Below, in pieces: positions 6,193 through 11,492 of a stretch of DNA of 30,565 nucleotides. The notes beneath the pieces are model-generated. The model was given only the letters and a program-made list of their open reading frames with translations. It made no database searches and was not told the DNA's origin. The position numbers were made by a program, and so were the translations under genes. Numbering within the stretch: position 1 is the stretch's first letter; every line of letters begins with the position of its first letter. This DNA comes from a virus. The stretch is from IMG/VR virus record IMGVR_UViG_3300030430_000310, positions 1 to 30,565 of that record; one strand, written 5' to 3'.

Positions 6193-6207
6193 AATAGGGA
6201 GAGAAAA

Positions 6208-6687
6208 ATGGTTGTGGCAGAGGTGCTGACGGGAATCGCTTTAGTCCAGCAGTCTGTCAAGTTCATAAAGGAGAATATAAATACAGCCAAGGATCTAGGT
6301 GCAATAGCAGGTCAAATAGATAATCTATTGACAGGCGAAAAACAGGTGCAGGAACAACGCGCTAAAAAATCTGGAGTCAGCATTGGAGATCAGTTTGGTA
6401 TAAAAAGTGTTGCTCAAGAGGTGATAGACGCTAGACTGGCGCAAGAACAAGTTCAAGAGATGCGTACACTTATTGATTTACGTTTTGGTCCGGGGACTTG
6501 GCAAAGTATTGTAGATGAGAGAGCCAGACGCATACAACAGGCAAAGGAGCAAGCTGCTGCTGAAAGGCGTAAAAAGATGCAAGAGGCCAAAGAGTTTGAA
6601 GAAACTATGCAGCAAGCTGTTTTGATTGGGGCTGTTATACTTATGACTCTTGGTTTGTTTGTTTTGTTATTCACAGTGGTTTTATAA
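6208..6687 (+). CDS. C-terminally anchored coiled-coil membrane protein
   Basis: A 159-residue protein with AGGGAGAG before the ATG. Residues 1-45 are helical (MVVAEVLTGIALVQQSVKFI), 75-100 contain RTLIDLRFGPGTWQSIVDER, 102-133 form a highly charged helix (ARRIQQAKEQAAAERRKKMQ) and 136-159 are one strongly hydrophobic transmembrane helix at the extreme C-terminus. It looks like a tail-anchored protein with its charged helical part on one side of the membrane. The FGPGTWQ...RARRIQ block is, from memory, conserved in marine phages. Holin, spanin-like or virion-entry roles are all possible; none is shown. No lipobox or signal peptide is visible. Confidence 0.72.
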   Translation: MVVAEVLTGIALVQQSVKFIKENINTAKDLGAIAGQIDNLLTGEKQVQEQRAKKSGVSIGDQFGIKSVAQEVIDARLAQEQVQEMRTLIDLRFGPGTWQSIVDERARRIQQAKEQAAAERRKKMQEAKEFEETMQQAVLIGAVILMTLGLFVLLFTVVL

Positions 6688-6700
6688 GTTTGGAAAAGAC

Positions 6701-6979
6701 ATGGCAGTAAGGAAAACAAAAAGTGGGTTGGCGCTCAAAAGATGGTTCAAGGAGAAGTGGACGGACCAAAGAACGGGTAAACCGTGTGGGCGTCGCAAGG
6801 GTGAAAAACGGGGTACTCCATATTGCCGCCCCACCAAACGTATCAGTTCTAAAACCCCCAAAACAGCCAGCGAAATGACATCTGCTGAAAAGCGTAGTAG
6901 AATAGCGCAGAAGAAAAGGTTAGGTCAGCCAGCGGGTAAACCAAGACGTGTTAAAGCAGTAAGAAGGAAGAAAAGATAA
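6701..6979 (+). CDS. Small basic Cys-pair protein (DUF5872-like)
   Basis: The start is set at ATG 6701, since the longer in-frame reading from 6650 lies inside the preceding gene. The 92-residue protein has a W-rich N-terminus (LALKRWFKEKWTDQRTGKPC), then CGRRKGEKRGTPYCRPTKR with Cys29 and Cys42, a KTPKTASEMT segment and a Lys/Arg-rich tail. The KW.D..TGKPCG...YCRP..R signature is, from memory, shared by small basic proteins of cyanophages and some large eukaryotic viruses (DUF5872-like). The two cysteines with surrounding Arg/Lys suggest a small redox or metal site, but this is inference. It is coupled to the next gene by TAATG. Confidence 0.76.
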   Translation: MAVRKTKSGLALKRWFKEKWTDQRTGKPCGRRKGEKRGTPYCRPTKRISSKTPKTASEMTSAEKRSRIAQKKRLGQPAGKPRRVKAVRRKKR

Positions 6980-7158
6980 TGGCAAAAAAATTTCCAGATT
7001 TAAGTGGTGATGGTAAAGTCACCCAAAAAGATATTTTGATAGGCAAAGGCGTAATAAAAGCAAGAAGAGGTAAATCAGTGAATCTTGTTTGCCCACGCAA
7101 GGAGATGGCTGGTGCTTTGGAAATGCCGACAAGAGGCAGAAAAACTAGACGAGTCTAG
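6979..7158 (+). CDS. Tiny EF-hand/dockerin-like protein
   Basis: ATG 6979 overlaps the previous TAA by one base. The 59-residue product begins MAKKFPDLSGDGKVTQKDIL. Residues 7-18 (D-L-S-G-D-G-K-V-T-Q-K-D) fit an EF-hand or dockerin calcium loop: Asp at 1 and 5, Ser at 3, Gly at 6, Thr at 9 and Asp at 12, with a hydrophobic residue at 8. A short helix (ILIGKGVIKARRG) follows and the tail is basic. Only one loop is present, so a stable site might need dimerisation or a partner. Small DGKVTQKDIL-type proteins are, from memory, common in marine phage structural regions. The 3' half overlaps the next gene by 47 bases if the GTG start there is right. Confidence 0.72.
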   Translation: MAKKFPDLSGDGKVTQKDILIGKGVIKARRGKSVNLVCPRKEMAGALEMPTRGRKTRRV

Positions 7159-7627
7159 CATGCGTAAGCTCATAGAGGAGTGGGTTTACAACGATTTAAG
7201 TGTGGTTGATCCAGATGTAGGATATGCGCCTTGCCCTTTCGCAAAGAAGGCTTTGAAGGATGGTAAGCTGCTGGTTATAGAGTGCACAGACAAAGAAGAC
7301 TTATGGCGCACTGTAGCTAAAAAATGCAAGAAGTTTAAGAAGAAACATTCCGTTATAATATGTTTGGAAGAAGAGCCTAGTCAGACATACGAAGAAGTAG
7401 AAGCCGCCTGCGTAGCAATGAATGAGTGGTTTGCCGCGAACAAAAAAGATTTATGGCTTCTAGCTTTTCAAACGGACTTCACAATGGTGTTTATACAAAG
7501 ATTGTCAGAACTTGACGATGCCAGTAGAATACTTGAGAAGACGGGTTATTATAAGACCTATGATAAGAAAGACTACATTAACTTAATACTCAACCGAAGA
7601 AGGAGACGGGAAAATGCCCGGAGCTAA
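7112..7627 (+). CDS. Hypothetical protein with CPFAKKAL motif
   Basis: The start is uncertain. GTG 7112 has AAGGAG seven bases upstream and is preferred, giving 171 residues; ATG 7160 is the alternative and gives 155. The protein is soluble and mixed alpha/beta: MRKLIEEWVYNDLSVV, then GYAPCPFAKKALKDGKLLVI, a CTDKEDLWRTVAKKCKKFKK helix, SVIICLEEEPSQTYEEVEAA, and a segment ending LLAFQTDFTMVFIQRLSELD. The PCPFAKKA turn recalls small proteins of uncultured marine phages and loosely DUF1415 (CPF), but I cannot assign an activity. It is surrounded by tiny basic genes yet is not itself extreme in composition. The 3' end overlaps the Met/Arg/Gly repeat gene by 14 bases. Confidence 0.65.
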   Translation: MLWKCRQEAEKLDESSMRKLIEEWVYNDLSVVDPDVGYAPCPFAKKALKDGKLLVIECTDKEDLWRTVAKKCKKFKKKHSVIICLEEEPSQTYEEVEAACVAMNEWFAANKKDLWLLAFQTDFTMVFIQRLSELDDASRILEKTGYYKTYDKKDYINLILNRRRRRENARS

Positions 7628-7781
7628 GAAAAAAGCAATGAAGCGTATGCGTGGCGGTAAAGTCGTGGCTAAAAAAATGATGGGTGGTGGTGCTATGAAA
7701 GCTCCCATGAAGCGTATGCGTGGCGGCGGTGCTATGAAAAAGCCTGTTATGGCTAAAAAAGGTAAGGCAGTGAAGAAGTAA
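7614..7781 (+). CDS. Met/Arg/Gly/Lys repeat protein (55 aa)
   Basis: ATG 7614 has AGGAG eight bases upstream, and the stop lies one base before the next gene's ATG. The product uses almost only Lys, Met, Gly, Arg, Ala, Val and Pro. It has two copies of MKRMRGG separated by 23 residues, plus two GGAMK units, with no acidic residue at all. The DNA repeat ATGAAGCGTATGCGTGGCGG occurs exactly at 7638-7657 and 7707-7726. Small Lys/Met/Gly repeat proteins occur, from memory, in marine podovirus-like genomes near the neck genes. With this charge it probably binds DNA, RNA or an acidic protein surface, possibly inside the capsid. Function is unknown. Confidence 0.7.
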   Translation: MPGAKKKAMKRMRGGKVVAKKMMGGGAMKAPMKRMRGGGAMKKPVMAKKGKAVKK

Positions 7782-7782
7782 A

Positions 7783-8451
7783 ATGGCGACTTCAGGTTCT
7801 ACAGACTTTGATCTTGATGTAGCCGAGATCATTGAAGAAGCATATGAGCGGTGCGGACTTGAGGTTCGCACCGGATATGATGCAAAAACAGCGCGTAGAT
7901 CAATGAACTTAATGTTTGCTGACTGGGCTAATCGTGGTCTTAACTTATGGACTGTAAAGCAGAGCACACAAGCGCTGACTCAAGGCACTGCAACATACAC
8001 TTTTAACACTAATTTTACAGATCTACTTGAGGTGGTTCTTAGACGCAGTAGTGTTGATACGGAATTGACTCGGATGTCACGGGCTGAATATTTGGCGATA
8101 CCCAACAAAACAACGCAGGGTCGCCCGAGTCAGTACTACTACAACCGTCAAACAACTCCAGAAATAACATTATGGGCGACTCCAGAAAACTCTACTGATA
8201 CTTTAGTGTACTATTATGTAAAACGCATTGAAGATATGGATACTCTAATTAATACAGCGGATGCTCCATTTAGATTTCTTCCATGCATGGTTGCTGGTCT
8301 AGCGTATTATCTGTCTGTTAAGAAAGCACCTGATCGCGTTCAGTTATTGAAGTCAATATACGAAGAAGAGTTCCAACGTGCAGCGGCAGAAGACGAAGAT
8401 CGCGTACCTTTAAAAATACAACCTAGTATACAGTACTTGAGGGTTAACTAA
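7783..8451 (+). CDS. Head-tail adaptor-like protein (P22 gp4 / T7 gp11 type)
   Basis: A 222-residue protein. It begins with helices (DVAEIIEEAYERCGLEVRTG, then TARRSMNLMFADWANRGLNL), followed by a beta part (LTQGTATYTFNTNFTDLLEV, then RPSQYYYNRQTTPEITLWAT and TLVYYYVKRIEDMD) and a C-terminal helix (RVQLLKSIYEEEFQRAAAED). This helix-beta-helix order with P..YYY...P.I.LWP-like strands is typical of the ring adaptor that binds the portal and starts the short tail, as in P22 gp4 or T7 gp11. It is the first gene after the tiny-gene cluster, and its ATG follows the previous stop by one base. Family is inferred from pattern and context. Confidence 0.75.
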   Translation: MATSGSTDFDLDVAEIIEEAYERCGLEVRTGYDAKTARRSMNLMFADWANRGLNLWTVKQSTQALTQGTATYTFNTNFTDLLEVVLRRSSVDTELTRMSRAEYLAIPNKTTQGRPSQYYYNRQTTPEITLWATPENSTDTLVYYYVKRIEDMDTLINTADAPFRFLPCMVAGLAYYLSVKKAPDRVQLLKSIYEEEFQRAAAEDEDRVPLKIQPSIQYLRVN

Positions 8452-9023
8452 TGGCTCGGTACGCTTCAGGTAAAAAAGCTTGGGGCTACTCTGACAGATC
8501 CGGTTTTAGATACCGCCTGTCGGACATGCTTACTGAATGGAATGGCTTAAAGGTCGGACCAGATGAGTATGAAGAAAAACATCCACAGCTTGAACCTATC
8601 CGTCCCGGACCCGATCCGCAGGCTTTGTTCCAACCTAGACCAGATCAACGAACGGAAACAGCGGGTCAAAGACTTCTAATATCTAATCCTTTTCAATCAG
8701 GAGCGTCTGGGTCTTCAGTCATAACGGTGTTTGAGCCTTCTCATAATCGTAGTACATCAGATGTTGTTATTTTTCGTAAGGTAACAGCATTAGATGGATT
8801 TACCGTTGCTAACTTACAAAAAGCCGCAGGGTACCCAATTACCGTTATAGACTCTAATTCCTATACCATAACTGCTGTTGGCACAGCATTAGTTGGTAAT
8901 GTAAGAGGGGGTGGAGTTAATGGAACTGTTGCACCGGGAGTGGCTTCAACACCAGCCGCATCGACGTTTGATCAAACAAGTGTTACACTCGACGCGACTA
9001 ATAAAACTTTTGACGAGGCTTAA
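8451..9023 (+). CDS. Conserved virion protein with FCCH-like beta module
   Basis: A 190-residue protein coupled by TAATG. Residues 1-62 form a conserved-looking block (MARYASGKKAWGYSDRSGFR, LKVGPDEYEEKHPQLEP, DPQALFQPRPDQR) that I recall from head-tail region proteins of many marine phages. Residues 88-142 form a beta module with VITV..PSH....D.V, L.GF, ITVIDSNSYTI, nearly the same pattern as residues 107-165 of the tail stabilisation protein at 21233. The pattern resembles the FCCH beta-barrel module that profile searches report in phage proteins. The last 45 residues are low complexity. It is probably a neck or tail component; the exact role is unknown. Confidence 0.72.
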   Translation: MARYASGKKAWGYSDRSGFRYRLSDMLTEWNGLKVGPDEYEEKHPQLEPIRPGPDPQALFQPRPDQRTETAGQRLLISNPFQSGASGSSVITVFEPSHNRSTSDVVIFRKVTALDGFTVANLQKAAGYPITVIDSNSYTITAVGTALVGNVRGGGVNGTVAPGVASTPAASTFDQTSVTLDATNKTFDEA

Positions 9024-9677
9024 ATGGCAAAACAAGCGGTAGGGATCGGCACAACTGCAAATGATGGTACTGGTGACACTCTTCGTGTTGGTGCGGACAA
9101 GATAAACGATAATTTTGATGAGATTTATGCAGCGTTAGGCAATAGCTCTAACGTGCTAACAGACATCATAGACGCGAATGGTCTTTTGGATGTTAGCTCC
9201 GGCGCTAATAAAATAGTGTTCTACTATGCTGCTCTTAGCGATTTACCTAGTGCGTCAACATATCATGGGGCTGTAGCACACGTTCATGCAACGGGTGGCC
9301 TTTACTTTGCTCACGGTGGCAACTGGATTAAGTTGAATGATGAGACCAGCGGTCCGGTGACCAAATACACAACAACTGCGGCTAACGGGTCTGCCTATCA
9401 GTTTTCTGGACCGGGAGCCACTGCTGGTAACAACCCCAACTTTACCTTTTACAAAGGTCATACATACCTAATAGATAATACGTCATATGTCAGTAGCCAT
9501 CCTTTACAAATAAGAACGGCTGCTGGCGGGTCAGCTTTTACAACAGGTGTCACAGACAACTTTAATTCTACGACTGGACTAACACAATTTATTGTGCCGC
9601 ATGAGCCTAGTGATACGTCGTTAGTGTATCAGTGCACAGTTCACGGCAGCATGGTTGGAAACATAACAATAGTATAG
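9024..9677 (+). CDS. Virion appendage protein with plastocyanin-like C-terminal domain
   Basis: A 217-residue protein in three parts. Residues 1-36 (MAKQAVGIGTTANDGTGDTL, then DKINDNFDEIY) match a common phage fibre N-terminus used for attachment or trimerisation. Residues 60-107 contain SDLPSASTYHGAVAHVHATGG then LYFAHGGNWIKL, a recurrent marine phage module. Residues 116-217 look like a cupredoxin domain: NFTFYKGHTYLID, SSHPLQI with His159, and VYQCTVHGSMVGNITIV with Cys204, His207 and Met210. Those four residues correspond to the His-Cys-His-Met copper set of plastocyanin-like proteins. Whether copper is bound is unknown; the fold may be reused purely as a structural module. It sits between the two adaptor-like genes, which suggests a neck or short-fibre role. 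Confidence 0.75.
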   Translation: MAKQAVGIGTTANDGTGDTLRVGADKINDNFDEIYAALGNSSNVLTDIIDANGLLDVSSGANKIVFYYAALSDLPSASTYHGAVAHVHATGGLYFAHGGNWIKLNDETSGPVTKYTTTAANGSAYQFSGPGATAGNNPNFTFYKGHTYLIDNTSYVSSHPLQIRTAAGGSAFTTGVTDNFNSTTGLTQFIVPHEPSDTSLVYQCTVHGSMVGNITIV

Positions 9678-9688
9678 CGAACAATAAG

Positions 9689-10336
9689 ATGTCTTTTACA
9701 TACGCAGAATTAAAAACAGCTATTCAAGATTTTTCTGAAAACACAGAAACAAGTTTCGTGACAAACTTGCCTGTATTCATACGCAGCGCAGAGGACAGAA
9801 TATTTACATTAGTTGATTTAGAGTTGTTTCGTAAGAATGCTACATCAACTGTTTCTGCGGCGGACCCGTATCTTACAATACCAAGTGACTATCTTGCGCC
9901 CTTTTCTTTACAGATCACAACAGCAGGTAGTAAAAACTTTTTGGATTTTAAAGATGTAAACTTTATACAGCAGTACAGCATTGATAAAAATGCAAACGCA
10001 GTGCCTCAGTATTACGGAGTCTTTGACGTAGATAATTTTATATTAGGTCCTACACCAGATTTAGCGTATACGGTTGAGCTTCATTACTACTATAGACCAG
10101 CAAGTATTACTGCGGGTGCGGACAGTGCAACTTCTTGGCTCAGTACTAACGCTCCAAACACCCTTCTTTACGGTGCGCTTGTCGAAGCGTATACTTACAT
10201 GAAAGGCGAAGCAGACATGATGCAACTGTATGAACAGAGGTTTGCACAAGAAATTCAACGTCTAAAAGATTTGGCTGAAGCTAGAGAGAATAGCGATGCC
10301 TACAGGAGAGGTCTACCTGATAGGCCACGCACATAA
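9689..10336 (+). CDS. Second adaptor-like protein (SU10 adaptor type)
   Basis: The start is ATG 9689, 11 bases past the previous stop; the longer in-frame reading from GTG 9632 overlaps that gene and is rejected. The 215-residue protein has helical N-terminal parts (YAELKTAIQDFSENTE, NLPVFIRSAEDRIFTLVDLE), a beta core (YLTIPSDYLAPFSLQITT, then QYYGVFDVDNFILGPTPD and VELHYYYRPASI) and C-terminal helices (LLYGALVEAYTYMKGEADMM, YEQRFAQEIQRLKDLAEA). This is close in order and motif to portal adaptor proteins such as that of phage SU10. It shares architecture with the protein at 7783 but little obvious identity, so the two may form successive rings or be distant paralogues. Confidence 0.77.
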   Translation: MSFTYAELKTAIQDFSENTETSFVTNLPVFIRSAEDRIFTLVDLELFRKNATSTVSAADPYLTIPSDYLAPFSLQITTAGSKNFLDFKDVNFIQQYSIDKNANAVPQYYGVFDVDNFILGPTPDLAYTVELHYYYRPASITAGADSATSWLSTNAPNTLLYGALVEAYTYMKGEADMMQLYEQRFAQEIQRLKDLAEARENSDAYRRGLPDRPRT

Positions 10337-10349
10337 GGAGTAAAGTAAG

Positions 10350-10778
10350 ATGGCAACATCAAACGCAGCAACCACCTATTTGGAGAATAAGCTACTTAGC
10401 TTTATCTTTAAAAACAACGCGGGGTCTTTTTCATCCCCGGGAAACAGTATCTATGTTGGTTTGGCAACCGCTGTATCTGACGCAGAGGCAGGCTCACTGA
10501 CAGAGGCCACCTTTGGAAGTTACGCAAGACAACAAGTTACAGCAGCAAACTGGACTTTAGCCTCTGCTTCCACAGATCAGCAAACTATCAAGAATGCAGC
10601 AAACATAGAGTTTCCTGCTTCCACGGGCACGTCAAATACAATAACTCATGCCTTTATTGTAGACGCAGCAAGCAGTGGAAACATTTTGTTTGTCGGCGCA
10701 CTAGATGCTAGTAAGACAATCGCCACTGGTGACATCTTTCGGATAAATACAAACAATCTGGTGATTGAGTTAAAGTAA
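10350..10778 (+). CDS. Fibre-like structural protein (YLENK...SYARQ type)
   Basis: A 142-residue protein with a strong TAAGGAG ribosome site. It begins with a short helix (AATTYLENKLLSFIFKNN), then an extended beta part: SIYVGLATAVSDAEAGS, FGSYARQQVTAANWTLASAS, IEFPASTGTSNTITHAFIVD, and a final ILFVGALDASKTIATGDIFR strand pair. The pattern YLENK...YVGL...G.YARQ..T...W matches a protein family that I recall in tail-tip or fibre clusters of many phages. No enzymatic residues are visible. It opens the 11-kb appendage cluster and is coupled to the next gene by TAATG. Confidence 0.7.
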   Translation: MATSNAATTYLENKLLSFIFKNNAGSFSSPGNSIYVGLATAVSDAEAGSLTEATFGSYARQQVTAANWTLASASTDQQTIKNAANIEFPASTGTSNTITHAFIVDAASSGNILFVGALDASKTIATGDIFRINTNNLVIELK

Positions 10779-11149
10779 TGGCCTTAGTGCTCAGAGATCG
10801 TGTAAAGGAAACATCAACTACCACTGGCACAGGGACTTATACACTGAGCGGTGCGGTTTCTGGTTTTGAAACATTTGGTTCAGTAGGTGATGGTAACACT
10901 ACTTACTACGCCTGTACTGATGGCACGGACTTTGAGGTAGGCATAGGAACTTATGCATCATCAGGAACTACATTGGCGCGTACAACGATTTTGCAGTCTA
11001 GTAATTCAGATGCTGCGGTAAACTGGACTTCAGGAACTCGCACACTTTTCTGTACCCTGCCAGCAGAAAAAATGGTTTTTAATGATGCTAGTAATAACAT
11101 TCAAGGTTTTACAGACAACAGCTTGGCATTCGCCATTGCGTTAGGATAA
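10778..11149 (+). CDS. Small fibre-associated structural protein
   Basis: A 123-residue protein starting within the previous stop. It opens MALVLRDRVKETSTTTGTGT, then YTLSGAVSGFETFGSVGDGN, TYYACTDGTDFEVGIGTYAS and TTLARTTILQSSNSD, and ends with FCTLPAEKMVFNDASNN. The ALVL.DRVKE.T.TTGTG...FEVGIGTY.....L.R..I..SSN sequence is a module found very widely in phage fibre clusters (recollection). It appears to be all-beta and soluble. It is most likely a component or adaptor of a tail appendage; its precise location in the virion is unknown. Confidence 0.72.
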   Translation: MALVLRDRVKETSTTTGTGTYTLSGAVSGFETFGSVGDGNTTYYACTDGTDFEVGIGTYASSGTTLARTTILQSSNSDAAVNWTSGTRTLFCTLPAEKMVFNDASNNIQGFTDNSLAFAIALG

Positions 11150-11153
11150 TAAA

Positions 11154-11492
11154 ATGGCAAACGCTTTTAAGACAAAAACATTTGATGGATCCTCTACGAA
11201 TGCTAACACTGACATGACCATATATACATGTCCGTCTAGTACTGAAACAACTATCATCGGAATGACAATAGCAAACATATCTACGTCACAAATAACAGTA
11301 GATGTTAAATTTGAAAACAATGATGGTAACAATGTATTTCTTATTAAAGATGCACCTATACCTGTTGGATCATCTTTTGTTCCGATTGGCGGAGATCAAA
11401 AAATAGTTATGGAAGCATCGGACGTTTTAAAAGTTCAATCAGATACAGCTAACAGCGCGGATACAACATTGAGTATTTTGGAGATTAGCTAA
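11154..11492 (+). CDS. Small beta-sandwich virion protein
   Basis: A 112-residue protein starting five bases after the previous stop. Strands such as MTIYTCPSSTETTIIGMTIA, ITVDVKFENNDGNNVFLIKD, IPVGSSFVPIGGDQKIVME and a terminal DTTLSILEIS suggest a compact jelly-roll or Ig-like fold. No membrane segment, signal or catalytic motif is visible. Similar 110-residue proteins with IANIS...DV......AP.P.G.S......K.V....D.L.V form a familiar minor component of marine phage appendage clusters (recollection). It overlaps the next gene by one base (TAATG). Its function is unknown beyond a likely structural role. Confidence 0.68.
   Translation: MANAFKTKTFDGSSTNANTDMTIYTCPSSTETTIIGMTIANISTSQITVDVKFENNDGNNVFLIKDAPIPVGSSFVPIGGDQKIVMEASDVLKVQSDTANSADTTLSILEIS

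Noticed and set aside
5997-6197. 66-residue + strand open frame (MHVITKLNDA...)
   Set aside because: It overlaps the better supported 59-residue gene at 5987-6166 in another phase, has no ribosome site of its own and no recognisable pattern.
9632-9688. Upstream GTG extension of the second adaptor gene
   Set aside because: It would overlap the plastocyanin-like gene by 46 bases and add a segment (MHSSRQHGWK) that is simply that gene's end in another phase.
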